DNA of 64,000 nt, taken from positions 11,648-75,647 of the forward strand of contig CAVFAY010000013.1 in assembly GCA_963620595.1 (NCBI GenBank). Reading direction: 5' to 3'. Below the pieces are notes generated by a model that was not told where the DNA came from, did no database searches, and saw only the letters and a list, made by a program, of their open reading frames with translations. This stretch comes from Butyricicoccus_A sp963620595 (GTDB taxonomy: Bacteria > Bacillota > Clostridia > Oscillospirales > Butyricicoccaceae). The position numbers and the translations under genes are program-made. Each line of letters opens with the position of its first letter. Position 1 is the first letter of the stretch. Positions 1 to 9,408 of this stretch are shown here, in pieces.

Positions 1-552
1 GGTTGCCGTGCCTTTCGCTGCGGACTTCTTCTCCTCCAGCACCTTTCCTGTCAAATCCAGAATGAAATACTTGCCTTTCTGTTCTAAAGACAGGGCTTCG
101 GTGCGGTCTGTCACTTCAATTTGCAGGGTACTCGGCATCTTGCGGTGCAGCTTCACAGTATCCAAGTACGGGTAGTCTTTTTTCAAATCCTCTGCAATTT
201 GCTTGGTGTCCAGAAAAAACATATTGTCTCCCTCTTTGACACCGGTTGATTTGATTAGCTCTTCGCTCTTGTACCGCGTATCCCCGCTCACATCAATGGT
301 AGACACCTGGAAAAAAATCGTCGGAGCAAAGATAATGGCAAGCAACACCAGCACCGCAATACAGATGCGCGACAGCAAGCGTCTGCGCTGCTTTTTTCTC
401 TGCCGCTCACGAATGGCGCGGCGAGAACGCGCACCTGTGCGCTGCATACCGGATTGGCTCTGCGGCACACGGCGCGACGGCTGCGTGGATGGTGACGTCG
501 TTCGAGACGAACGTCTTTGGGTATTCCGGCTGTTTCGCCTGCTGTCTCTCAC
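1..552 (-). CDS. divIB: Cell-division protein DivIB/FtsQ (3' end outside window)
   Basis: Single-pass membrane component of the divisome that bridges cytoplasm and septal wall synthesis with FtsL and DivIC. The translation has a very basic cytoplasmic N-terminus of about 60 residues rich in R, Q and S, one membrane segment, then a POTRA-type domain beginning VSTIDVSGDTRYKSEEL. I chose a GTG start whose GTGA overlaps the murG stop, because a GGAGG lies 10 bases upstream; an in-frame ATG at 447 is the alternative. The gene continues past the window edge, so only about 184 codons are seen. Its place directly after murG is the usual one in clostridial dcw clusters. Confidence 0.85.
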   Translation of the reverse strand, partial: MRDSRRNSRNTQRRSSRTTSPSTQPSRRVPQSQSGMQRTGARSRRAIRERQRKKQRRRLLSRICIAVLVLLAIIFAPTIFFQVSTIDVSGDTRYKSEELIKSTGVKEGDNMFFLDTKQIAEDLKKDYPYLDTVKLHRKMPSTLQIEVTDRTEALSLEQKGKYFILDLTGKVLEEKKSAAKGTAT

Positions 553-1673
553 TTCCGCGCAGCCTCCAGAATGTACTGATAGATTTTCTCACTGGAATCC
601 ACGATTGCCATCGTCTTGGCGCAGTGTCCCATCTCTGCCAGCTTTTCGTCATCGCTGAGCAGCTCGGTCACGGCATTATACAGCTTCTCCGGTGTGCACT
701 CCGGCTCTGTGATGACCTTACATGCACCCTTTTGCTCCAACGCACGCGCATTCTTTTCCTGATGGTTTTCTGCGACATACGGAGACGGCACAATGATAGA
801 CGGCTTGCCCAACACGCACAGTTCACCCAGCGTTGCCGCACCGGCACGACAAATAACAAGGTCGGCTGCTGCCATAACATCAGCCATATCATAAATGTAC
901 TCGCGCAGCTCAATATTCGGATGCTTGTCCAGATCCACGCCCTTTTCCTTGATGCTTTCCGGCAGCCACTTGTACGCAGCGGTACCGGTCGCATGAATAT
1001 GGCGGAAGCTGTCGTGCTGACTCTCCAGCTCGATAAATCCTGCCATGTGACGGTTCATATACAGAGCACCCAAGCTTCCCCAGAACGAAACAACCAATTT
1101 TTCGTCATCCGCCAGCTTCATTTTCTTTCTCGCCTTCGCACGATCGGCAAAGATAATTTCACCGCGCACCGGCGCACCCGTCAATCGAATATTCGGGCGA
1201 TTTTCCAGCAGCTCACGCGTGTTTTCAAAGCTAATCAGCACGCGATCTGCTTTTTTCGCACAAGACTTAGTGACAACACCCGGAAATGCATTGACTTCGA
1301 GCAGTACCGTCGGAATATGCATCTGCTGTGCTGCGTGTACCATCGGATAGCTCGCATAACCGCCGCATCCTACAACGACATCCGGCTGATATTCGCGGAG
1401 AATTTTTTTTGCCTTAGATGTCGCTGTCAGAGACTTTTGCAGCGTTGCAATATTATACAGCACAGCTGACGGAGACATGGAACGTTTAAGTCCGCGCACA
1501 TCAACGGTATACAGCTTATAGCCCTCGCGCGGCACCAGCTTAGATTCAATACCGGTCGATGTACCGGCAAAACGGATTTCTACATCATTGCGGCGAGACT
1601 GGGCATATTTTGCAATAGCAAGACCCGGATTGACATGGCCTCCCGTGCCGCCGCCCGTAATAAGCAATTTCAT
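549..1673 (-). CDS. murG: UDP-GlcNAc:lipid I GlcNAc transferase MurG
   Basis: Converts lipid I to lipid II on the inner face of the membrane by adding N-acetylglucosamine, the last cytoplasmic step of peptidoglycan precursor synthesis. The 374-residue length is normal. The N-terminal glycosyltransferase motif GGTGGHVNPG lies near residues 7-16, and the C-terminal domain carries the family pattern ICRAGAATLGEL that contacts UDP-GlcNAc. The gene sits between ftsW and divIB and overlaps divIB by four bases, consistent with translational coupling in the dcw operon. Confidence 0.97.
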   Translation of the reverse strand: MKLLITGGGTGGHVNPGLAIAKYAQSRRNDVEIRFAGTSTGIESKLVPREGYKLYTVDVRGLKRSMSPSAVLYNIATLQKSLTATSKAKKILREYQPDVVVGCGGYASYPMVHAAQQMHIPTVLLEVNAFPGVVTKSCAKKADRVLISFENTRELLENRPNIRLTGAPVRGEIIFADRAKARKKMKLADDEKLVVSFWGSLGALYMNRHMAGFIELESQHDSFRHIHATGTAAYKWLPESIKEKGVDLDKHPNIELREYIYDMADVMAAADLVICRAGAATLGELCVLGKPSIIVPSPYVAENHQEKNARALEQKGACKVITEPECTPEKLYNAVTELLSDDEKLAEMGHCAKTMAIVDSSEKIYQYILEAARK

Positions 1674-1697
1674 ATCAAGCTACCCCTTTTCTTCTCA

Positions 1698-2963
1698 TCA
1701 CTGTTTCTTTGATGGCGGAATGTTTCTTGAAATATTGAGTAATATACCGATCTCCAGCAGCTGCATGACAAGCGCCGTACCGCCGTAGCTGAACATCGGA
1801 AGAGATGCGCCGGTGACCGGAAACAGACCGGTGACAACGGCGAGATTCAGCAAAATCTGAAACGCGAACTGCATCGTAATGCCGGTTGCAAGATAGGCGC
1901 CGAATCGGCTGCCTGCTCGCTTGGCAATCGAGAATCCGCGGTATACAAAAAACGCAAACAGACCTAAGATCAGCGTTGCGCCGATAAAGCCCAGTTCCTC
2001 ACAGATGACCGAAAAGATAAAGTCATTGAATGGCTCCGGCAGATACAAAAACTTCTGTCGGCTCTGACCAAGTCCCAAGCCAAACGGACCGCCTGATCCA
2101 ATTGCGATCAGTGACTGTACGATCTGATAGCCCTTGCCGCGTGCATCACTGAACGGGTCTAAGAACACTTTGAATCGCGCATTGACATGCCCCAGCTTAA
2201 AGAAGGCAATCACCGCAATGGCAGCGCCGGCAGCACTCAGCGGAACCAAAAACCACACTCTCATGCCTGCCACAAACAAAATGGAAAAAGCAACGATAGT
2301 AATAATCATCGCCGCAGACATATGAGGCTCCAGCGCCAGCAATCCAATCATAGGAACGACCAGTGCAGCATAAAAGAGCAAATGCTTGACATTATGCACA
2401 GATTTTGGGTTCTTTGCCGCCAATTTCGAAAAGAAAATCATAATTGCCAGCTTTGCGATCTCGGACGGCTGAAAGCCAAACAGCCAGCGCTGTGCATTGT
2501 TCAGCGAAGTGCCAAGAGGCGTCAAAACAACGACAAGCAAAAGCAGCGAAATTAAATACAAATGCAACGCCCAGTGTTTATATTTCCAGTACGGGAAGCA
2601 CGAAACCAAATGCATCAGCACCAGACCGACTACAGCAAACATCGCCTGACGAATGAAATAATAAAACGGCCCGGTAGAAGAACTGTAATACGCTTTCGGA
2701 TAGCTGGCGGACAGCAGCGCGATCAGTCCAATCGCCAACAGCATAAGTGTCACGAGCAACAGCGGAGCGTCTGCCCGTTTATCTTTTTCTCTCTCGCACC
2801 AAGCATATAAGTGCTTGGTATAGGCATTGCGCGAAAGAAATGCATGGAGATGCTGTGCTTTCCGAGCCTTCTTTCTCCGTCTTTCTGCCTGTCTGCGCGC
2901 CGGGCTGGATGCCGTCCGGCGTGCAACTTGATTGCTGCGTTTCTTCCTCGAAGCAAAGGTCAT
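1698..2963 (-). CDS. ftsW: Lipid II polymerase, FtsW/SpoVE/RodA (SEDS) family
   Basis: Polytopic SEDS glycosyltransferase that polymerises lipid II with a partner penicillin-binding protein, here most likely the SpoVD-type protein of the same cluster. I start at the second possible start (ATG, GGAGG eight bases upstream) rather than the upstream GTG, giving 421 residues. The first 75 residues are an unusually basic cytoplasmic extension (RRQAERRRKKARKAQ); about ten membrane segments follow, with the family motifs NNAQRW and PEPFNDFIFSVICEELGF. FtsW and SpoVE cannot be separated from sequence alone; the position next to murG is found for either. Confidence 0.93.
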   Translation of the reverse strand: MTFASRKKRSNQVARRTASSPARRQAERRRKKARKAQHLHAFLSRNAYTKHLYAWCEREKDKRADAPLLLVTLMLLAIGLIALLSASYPKAYYSSSTGPFYYFIRQAMFAVVGLVLMHLVSCFPYWKYKHWALHLYLISLLLLVVVLTPLGTSLNNAQRWLFGFQPSEIAKLAIMIFFSKLAAKNPKSVHNVKHLLFYAALVVPMIGLLALEPHMSAAMIITIVAFSILFVAGMRVWFLVPLSAAGAAIAVIAFFKLGHVNARFKVFLDPFSDARGKGYQIVQSLIAIGSGGPFGLGLGQSRQKFLYLPEPFNDFIFSVICEELGFIGATLILGLFAFFVYRGFSIAKRAGSRFGAYLATGITMQFAFQILLNLAVVTGLFPVTGASLPMFSYGGTALVMQLLEIGILLNISRNIPPSKKQ

Positions 2964-3001
2964 GGAAATCACCTCCGTTTTTCCTCAAATACCGTGTAAC
3001 C

Positions 3002-4051
3002 TTACAGATAGTGCGGTGCCGTACCAAAGTATGCCAGCACACACATGATGACTGTGATACCAGCAAAAATCAGTACAATTTTCTTCTCACTCCAGCCGCA
3101 CAGCTGGAAATGATGATGAATTGGTGCCTTCTTAAAGATACGCTTGCCCTGCATCTTCACATTACCCTTGGCATCACGTACCGGCTGACCATTTTCGTCC
3201 AGCACCGGCTTTTTGGTTGCCTTGTAGTAAGTAACCTGCAAAATATCCGACAGGGTCTCGATGACGTAAATCAGACCGACAAACACGAGGGCAATCGGCT
3301 GATCGCAGGCAAATGCCAGACCGGCAACCGCACCGCCGAGAAACAGCGAACCGGTATCGCCCATAAATACCTTTGCCGGATTGAAGTTAAAGATCAAAAA
3401 CGCAGCCAGACCGCCTGCCAATGCCGAAGCAAAAACAATGACCGGCATATTATTGGAAATGACACCAATGACGATAAAGTAAACCGCAACCGGCAAGGTA
3501 ACACCAGCGGCAAGACCATCCAGACCATCAGTCAGGTTTACCGCATTATTGCAGCCGACCATGATAAAGGCTGCGATAACGATATATACCAGCCATGGAA
3601 TATTCAGCGAAACGCCGATAAACGGAATATATAGGCTCGGCAGCAGATAACCGCCCATGTGCAGCACGGACAGGAATACGAGTGCCAGCACCAGCTGAAG
3701 TGCAAATTTCTGTTTGGAAGTCAAACCTTCATTTTCTGCCTTGCGAATCTTGGTGCGGTCATCAATAAATCCGATGAGACCATAGCACAGTGACAGCAGC
3801 AGAACCGTAAACGACTGAATGGACAGTGCATGCACAAGTATCACATTGGTGAGAATCGTCACAATGGTGATACTAATGATGAACATAAAGCCGCCCATCG
3901 TCGGGGTGTTCTGTTTACCGGCATGTTCCGGTACGTAGGACAGAATTTTCTGTCCAAAATTCATCTTGTGTAAGTAGCGAATAAGCGCCGGTCCAATTGC
4001 TGCTGTAAGAACAAACGATGCGATGACCGACACAGCGATAATGGTTGTCAT
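3002..4051 (-). CDS. mraY: Phospho-MurNAc-pentapeptide transferase MraY
   Basis: Integral membrane enzyme that moves phospho-MurNAc-pentapeptide from UDP to undecaprenyl phosphate, forming lipid I. The catalytic signatures are present: FIDDRTKI, NAVNLTDGLDGLA and the C-terminal HHHFQ cluster, with about ten hydrophobic segments. The ATG at 4051 has AGGGA at good spacing; a TTG two codons upstream is less likely. The gene lies between murF and ftsW with short gaps, so it is probably cotranscribed. Confidence 0.97.
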   Translation of the reverse strand: MTTIIAVSVIASFVLTAAIGPALIRYLHKMNFGQKILSYVPEHAGKQNTPTMGGFMFIISITIVTILTNVILVHALSIQSFTVLLLSLCYGLIGFIDDRTKIRKAENEGLTSKQKFALQLVLALVFLSVLHMGGYLLPSLYIPFIGVSLNIPWLVYIVIAAFIMVGCNNAVNLTDGLDGLAAGVTLPVAVYFIVIGVISNNMPVIVFASALAGGLAAFLIFNFNPAKVFMGDTGSLFLGGAVAGLAFACDQPIALVFVGLIYVIETLSDILQVTYYKATKKPVLDENGQPVRDAKGNVKMQGKRIFKKAPIHHHFQLCGWSEKKIVLIFAGITVIMCVLAYFGTAPHYL

Positions 4052-4075
4052 GTACAATTTCCCTGACTTTCTCTT

Positions 4076-5434
4076 TTAGTTTGCCCGGAACAGCTCCAAG
4101 GCTTTTTCCATCTTCCAATAGCGACTGCCCTTAAACAGCAGAGCATCTCCTGCCTTGACTTCGCGCTTGAGCGCACCGGCAATTCCCTCATGCGAATGCA
4201 TGATATGAATATTAGCATCCGGCATTCCTGCTTCTATGGCGCCAAGACGATAGTCCTCCGCGCCGTCGCCATACGCATACAGGACATCGGCACACTTGGC
4301 AATGACTTTGCCGCAGCGCTGATGCTCTGCCGCCGCAAAACTGCCCAACTCTCGCATACCACCGAGCACAGCGATGCGCTTGCCGGTGACCTTAAGCTGA
4401 GACAGCAGCTCCAACGATGCATTGACAGCATCCGGGCTGGCATTATAGCATGAATCAATAATCGTATATCCGTTTTCCTGCGTGATGGTCTGATGAATAT
4501 CCCGAAATCCCTTGAGACCTGCCGCAATTTGCTCATGCGAGAGACCCAAGCACAGACCCACACCAGCAGCAGCGAGTGCGTTGTAGACATTATGTCTGCC
4601 GACGGTGCCAATGACCGCATCAAAGCTGCCATTCGGATGCACAATCGTCAAATTGATATGGTCTCCCTCCTGCACAATATGCTCTGCCCGCACATCACAT
4701 GCTGGATTTTCAATGCCAAAATACAGCGTCTTGGCCGCAATGCGGTTCTTTTTGCACCACAGCAGCGGCTCATCGCCGTTAAGAACCGCTGTGCCGCCCT
4801 CCTGCAAGCCTTCTAGGATTTCCATCTTGGCATCACGAATGCCTTCACGGGAACCCAGAAATTCAATATGTGCCGTACCAATATTTGTGATAACGGCAAC
4901 ATTCGGTTTTGCCTGTACCGTCATATGGGAGATTTCCTTGAAATTAGACATGCCCATCTCGATGACAGCGGCCTCTGTGGATTCTTCCAATCGGAACAGC
5001 GTCAGCGGCATACCAATCTCGTTATTTAAATTACCCTGTGTGTACAGGGTGCAGAACTTCTGACCGACAACCGCCGCAGTCATCTCTTTGGTTGTCGTCT
5101 TGCCGACAGAACCGGTAATGCCGACAACCGGAATATCAAACAGTGAACGATACCCGCCAGCCAGAGACAGCAGGGCTGCTCTCGTGTCCGGCACGCGAAT
5201 GACTGGAACTGGCAAATCTACGTCCTTTTCCGACATCACAGCAGCGGCTTTCAGTTCCACTGCCTTTTCCAAAAAATCATGTCCGTCAAATCGTTCACCA
5301 CGAATCGGAATAAACAGACTTCCAGCCGGAATCGAGCGAGAATCGGTAGAAATACCGGTAATTTGCGTGGTTCCATCGCCGACAACTGTACCGCCCGCAA
5401 AGGCAGCCGCCTGTGCAGCCGTAATGATCTTCAT
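4076..5434 (-). CDS. murF: UDP-MurNAc-tripeptide:D-Ala-D-Ala ligase MurF
   Basis: Cytoplasmic ATP-dependent ligase that completes the UDP-MurNAc-pentapeptide by adding D-Ala-D-Ala. The Mur-ligase P-loop GITGSVGKTTTKEM is at about residues 105-118; the central-domain motif EMGMSNFKEI and the C-terminal DSCYNASPDAV motif follow. Length (452 residues) is typical. It lies between murE and mraY with short gaps in the dcw cluster. Confidence 0.96.
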   Translation of the reverse strand: MKIITAAQAAAFAGGTVVGDGTTQITGISTDSRSIPAGSLFIPIRGERFDGHDFLEKAVELKAAAVMSEKDVDLPVPVIRVPDTRAALLSLAGGYRSLFDIPVVGITGSVGKTTTKEMTAAVVGQKFCTLYTQGNLNNEIGMPLTLFRLEESTEAAVIEMGMSNFKEISHMTVQAKPNVAVITNIGTAHIEFLGSREGIRDAKMEILEGLQEGGTAVLNGDEPLLWCKKNRIAAKTLYFGIENPACDVRAEHIVQEGDHINLTIVHPNGSFDAVIGTVGRHNVYNALAAAGVGLCLGLSHEQIAAGLKGFRDIHQTITQENGYTIIDSCYNASPDAVNASLELLSQLKVTGKRIAVLGGMRELGSFAAAEHQRCGKVIAKCADVLYAYGDGAEDYRLGAIEAGMPDANIHIMHSHEGIAGALKREVKAGDALLFKGSRYWKMEKALELFRAN

Positions 5435-5462
5435 ATGTTTTCCCCTTTTCGCTCTCTATCTC

Positions 5463-6917
5463 TTACTTCTGATTTTTCTTTGCGAAGTATTCTGCAACAA
5501 CCTCGCGTTCATCCAGATGATGCTTGACATGGTTGATCTCCTGATAGGTCTCATGTCCCTTGCCCATAAGGACAATGGTGTCTCCTTCCTGCGCGATGTC
5601 CAGCGCATGCCAGATGGCCTCTGGTCGGTTGACAATCACATCATACGGCGTCTTGGTGTCCTTCATACCTTCCAGAATGTCCTCAATAATTGCCTCCGGC
5701 TTTTCGGTGCGCGGATTATCCGAAGTCACAATGCAGTAATCAGACAGCTTTGCCGCAATTGCCCCCATCTTCGGACGCTTGGTGCGGTCTCTGTCGCCGC
5801 CGCAGCCAAACAAACCAATTACGCGACCCTTGGTGAATACACGCGCTGCTTCCAGCACGTTTTCCACGCCGTCCGGAGAATGTGCATAGTCAATGAGCAC
5901 GGTGTAATCGGTATCCGTCGGAACAACCTCTACGCGACCCTTGACGCCATGTGCCTTGTGCAGCGCCTCTGCTGCATCGGCAACCGATACGCCGAGTGCC
6001 TTTGCACAGGACAGGGCGCACAGCGCATTATATACGGTAAACTGTCCTGGAATGCCCAGCTTAACTTCGGTCTTGCCCTCTGCGCTCTCGCAGATAAAGC
6101 CGATGCTGTCCGCGTGGAGCTGAATGTCTACGGCGCGAAAATCACATGCCTCGTGCTCGCCATAGGACAGGAACGGGCAAGCCTTCTGCTCCAGCATGAA
6201 CTTGCCTGCCGCATCGTCAAGATTGGTCACACCGGTCTTGCTCTGATGGAACAGCATTGCCTTTGCATCGCGGTATGCTTCCATGGTTTTGTGGAAGTCC
6301 AGATGATCCTGCGTCAGATTGGTAAATGCGCCAACGGTAAACTCAATGCCGTAGACGCGATCCAATACCAGAGAATGCGATGAAACTTCCATGATAACAT
6401 GGGTACAGCCCGCATCGCGCATCTCTGCGAACAGCTTGTGCAGCTCAAAGGATTCCGGTGTAGTGCGCTCTGTCGGCAGAATCTCATTACCAATCATGTT
6501 CTGGTTGGTGCCAATTAGACCAACCTTATGACCCTGTGCCTCGAGAATTGTCTTGATCAGATAAGTCGTTGTGGTCTTGCCGTTAGTGCCGGTGATGCCG
6601 ACCATCGTCATGCTGCGCGCCGGATGGTCAAAGTAGTTCGCCGCCATCTCTGCCAGCGCACGGCGGGACGACTCGACACGAACATACGGTACCGAAATAC
6701 CGCTTTCCGGCACATGCTCGAGCACGATCACGCTCGCGCCCAGTTCTATTGCCTTACCAATATACTTATGACCGTCCGTCGCATAGCCAGTGATCGCCAC
6801 AAAGACATCACCCTTCTGTACCTGACGGGAATCATACTTCAGTTCGCCAACTTCTATGGCTGCGTTTGCGGTCTGTTCCGCAATTTCAACGCCCTTGAGA
6901 ATCTTTTCCAGTTTCAT
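5463..6917 (-). CDS. murE: UDP-MurNAc-L-Ala-D-Glu:meso-DAP ligase MurE
   Basis: Adds the third peptide-stem residue to UDP-MurNAc-L-Ala-D-Glu. The P-loop GITGTNGKTTTTYL is at residues 107-120 and the C-terminal specificity motif DNPRTEKPE is at about 400-408. DNPR is the established signature of meso-diaminopimelate addition, as opposed to L-lysine, so the wall is predicted to be mDAP type. The start ATG has AAGGAG upstream. It is the first gene after spoVD, 13 bases downstream of that stop codon. Confidence 0.97.
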   Translation of the reverse strand: MKLEKILKGVEIAEQTANAAIEVGELKYDSRQVQKGDVFVAITGYATDGHKYIGKAIELGASVIVLEHVPESGISVPYVRVESSRRALAEMAANYFDHPARSMTMVGITGTNGKTTTTYLIKTILEAQGHKVGLIGTNQNMIGNEILPTERTTPESFELHKLFAEMRDAGCTHVIMEVSSHSLVLDRVYGIEFTVGAFTNLTQDHLDFHKTMEAYRDAKAMLFHQSKTGVTNLDDAAGKFMLEQKACPFLSYGEHEACDFRAVDIQLHADSIGFICESAEGKTEVKLGIPGQFTVYNALCALSCAKALGVSVADAAEALHKAHGVKGRVEVVPTDTDYTVLIDYAHSPDGVENVLEAARVFTKGRVIGLFGCGGDRDRTKRPKMGAIAAKLSDYCIVTSDNPRTEKPEAIIEDILEGMKDTKTPYDVIVNRPEAIWHALDIAQEGDTIVLMGKGHETYQEINHVKHHLDEREVVAEYFAKKNQK

Positions 6918-6930
6918 GTCTTTCTCCTTA

Positions 6931-9243
6931 TTATTCCTGACTTGTTACGTTATTGCCAAATGCCACCGTGACAACGGAACCTCTTGCTGCCTCGCTGTCT
7001 GCCGCCGGGCTTTGCTGCACTGCAGCGGATGCGCCGGATGTTCTCCAGCTGGCAATACCGTTCTGTTTCATATACAATCCAACCTGTGCCAGTTCAGCTC
7101 GTGCAGTTTCCACACTCATTCCGCTGACATCTGGAACCTTTACTTTATCTGTCGGCTTCTTTTCGCCGCAATACAGCACAATTTTATTGTCCGGCTGAAC
7201 CGAAATGCCTGCTGCCGGAAGCTGGTCTGTCACCTTTTTGCCGTCACCTTCTACCGTATAGTCCAAACCCGCATCTTCCAATGCTTGTTTTGCATCGTCT
7301 ACAGACTGACCGGTAAGTGTCGGCACAGTGATTTCCTGTCGATCCGCTTCCTCATCCGAGTAAATCGCCTCGACGCCGAGATACGGCAGAATGTCCTCAA
7401 AAATACGTGCGACAACTGGTGCTGCGACCGCACCGCCACCCTTATTGTCAGTCTGCGGCTCATCAATCATAACGAGCACGGCATACTGCGGATCATCCAT
7501 CGGTGCCAGACCGATAAACGAAGCAATACGCAGCGATTTATCGCTCTTCGGCTGTTTTTCCGACGTTGCTGTCTTGCCGCCCACACGATAGCCGGCAACA
7601 TATGCATTTTGACCGGTACCCTGTGAAACAACATTTTCCAGATAGCTGTTCATAGTATCGCTGGTTTTCTTGGAGATAACCTGTCTCTTGACTTCTGTGC
7701 CGACAGTCTGTTGCACATTGCCGTCAGAATCGACAATTTCACGCACGACATGCGGCGTGACGAGCTTTCCGCCGTTGGCAACAGCGGAAACCATACTCAG
7801 CTCCTGCAGCGGAGTAACCTGGAAGTTCTGACCAAACGATGCGGTTGCCAAATCTACCTCGCCCATGTTGTCAAAGAAGATGCCCGTTGCTTCACCTGGC
7901 AGATCTATTCCGGTCTTTCCTGTAAAGCCGTATGCTTCAAAATACTTGCGGAATATATCCGTGCCAATCAGAGAACTAATGTCCATCATGGCTACATTGC
8001 AGGAATTTGCCAGCGTATCTTTGAGCAACTGCGTACCATGGCCACCGTCCTTCCAGCAATGGATTAACTGATCTTTAACGCTCTTTGCGCCGCTACAAGT
8101 AAACGTGCTGTTGTCATTCACCAGTCCTTCTTCCAGTGCCGTAGACACGGTAAATACCTTGAATGTCGAACCCGGCTCATAGGTATCATTGAGTGCTTTA
8201 TTTCTCCAAAGACCCAGCAAGATTTCACTGTATTTCTCATCGTATTCTTCTCCGCTGAGATTGTTCAGCTCATCGAGCAAGGATGTGTATTCTTCTGGAA
8301 TCACGCGCGGATTGTTTAAATCGAAGTCCGGCTTCGTGGACATTGCCAAGATCTCGCCGGTCTTGACGTCCATAACAATGCCGCAGACGCCTTTTTTCGC
8401 GCTGGTTTGCTCCAGTACCTCTTCCAGATGCTTTTCCAAATAGTGCTGCACGCCTTCGTCCAATGTGGTTACAACACCGTTGCCGTCTTTAGCCGGAACA
8501 TACTTTTCATAATCATACGGCATATCTGCACCCAGCGCATTGGTTGCCTTGACGACACGACCTGCCACGCCCTTGAGCACATCATTATACTGCAGCTCCA
8601 AACCATACAGACCCTGTCCGTCATCATCGGTAAAGCCCAGCACCTGTGAGGCAAAATTTCCGTATTTATAGTAACGCTTGGAATCCTCCGTCGTATTAAC
8701 ACCGGAGCTGAGATTTTCCTCCTTGAGCTTTGCAATCAGCTCATCTGCAACATCGGCATCGACATGCCGTGCGATGCGGACGTATGACTGCTCGCGCTGA
8801 ACCTTCTTTAAGGTCTCATCATAATCCAGATCCAGATACTTTGCCAGCAGCTTCGCCAAACGCTTTTGATACTTCAGACACGCTGCCTCTTTTTCTTCAT
8901 CGGTTGCCGGAATATCTTTACCTTTTTCATCTTGCTTCAGCTCAACGGATGCCAACCCCTTCTTGCGAATATCCGCCGGAGAAACGCTGATCTCCTGTGT
9001 CGTTGCGCTGACAGCAAGCTCCGTCATATTGCGATCATAAATCGTACCGCGCATCGGGGTGATAATCAAATCCTTGGTCTGATTCTCCGCCGCCTTGCTC
9101 TGATAAAAATTGGTGTTGATGACCTGCAAATACAGCAGCTTACCCGCCACAACAACAAAGCCCAACACAGCAAATACAAGAATTAAAAAGTTTAGGCGAA
9201 ACCGCATGTTTCTATTCGTTTTGTTGGAATGTTTTCCAGCCAT
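6931..9243 (-). CDS. spoVD: SpoVD-type class B penicillin-binding protein with PASTA repeats
   Basis: Transpeptidase cross-linking septal or spore-cortex peptidoglycan as partner of a SEDS polymerase. Residues from about 15 to 40 form a membrane anchor; a PBP dimerisation domain follows, then the transpeptidase domain with STFK near residue 359, SCN near 414 and a third motif reading KTAT near 557. Two PASTA repeats end the protein (starting around TVPTLTGQSVDDAKQ and KVPDVSGMSVETARA). The ATG at 9243 has GGAG nine bases upstream; an in-frame TTG lies five codons earlier. The third motif has Ala where most PBPs have Gly (KTG/KSG). A vegetative PBP2B role is the alternative. Confidence 0.92.
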   Translation of the reverse strand: MAGKHSNKTNRNMRFRLNFLILVFAVLGFVVVAGKLLYLQVINTNFYQSKAAENQTKDLIITPMRGTIYDRNMTELAVSATTQEISVSPADIRKKGLASVELKQDEKGKDIPATDEEKEAACLKYQKRLAKLLAKYLDLDYDETLKKVQREQSYVRIARHVDADVADELIAKLKEENLSSGVNTTEDSKRYYKYGNFASQVLGFTDDDGQGLYGLELQYNDVLKGVAGRVVKATNALGADMPYDYEKYVPAKDGNGVVTTLDEGVQHYLEKHLEEVLEQTSAKKGVCGIVMDVKTGEILAMSTKPDFDLNNPRVIPEEYTSLLDELNNLSGEEYDEKYSEILLGLWRNKALNDTYEPGSTFKVFTVSTALEEGLVNDNSTFTCSGAKSVKDQLIHCWKDGGHGTQLLKDTLANSCNVAMMDISSLIGTDIFRKYFEAYGFTGKTGIDLPGEATGIFFDNMGEVDLATASFGQNFQVTPLQELSMVSAVANGGKLVTPHVVREIVDSDGNVQQTVGTEVKRQVISKKTSDTMNSYLENVVSQGTGQNAYVAGYRVGGKTATSEKQPKSDKSLRIASFIGLAPMDDPQYAVLVMIDEPQTDNKGGGAVAAPVVARIFEDILPYLGVEAIYSDEEADRQEITVPTLTGQSVDDAKQALEDAGLDYTVEGDGKKVTDQLPAAGISVQPDNKIVLYCGEKKPTDKVKVPDVSGMSVETARAELAQVGLYMKQNGIASWRTSGASAAVQQSPAADSEAARGSVVTVAFGNNVTSQE

Positions 9244-9300
9244 TCGTGTAATCTCCAATCCATTGTTCTGCGAAATGTCCGCCCTTTAAGAACACTTTTG

Positions 9301-9335
9301 ATTATAGCACAACTATGTATCAATTGCATTGTCAA
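9301..9335 (-). promoter_or_regulatory. Promoter for spoVD-murE-murF... segment
   Basis: On the minus strand an extended -10 element TGCTATAAT (9301-9309) lies about 57 bases before the spoVD start. A perfect TTGACA is upstream, but the 23-base spacer is too long for a standard sigma-A promoter, so the extended -10 is probably what matters. It lies directly downstream of a terminator, splitting the dcw cluster into two transcription units. Confidence 0.55.
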
Positions 9336-9340
9336 CATGA

Positions 9341-9382
9341 CAAAAAACAAGGAGTCAGAAGGTTATTCACGCTTCTCACTCC
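9341..9382 (-). terminator. Intrinsic terminator after ftsL
   Basis: Minus-strand hairpin with 11-base arms (GGAGTGAGAAG and CTTCTGACTCC, one internal mismatch) and a TTGTTTTTT tail, 27 bases beyond the ftsL stop. Confidence 0.7.
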
Positions 9383-9408
9383 CACCGTTTTATTATGTAT
9401 ATGATACA

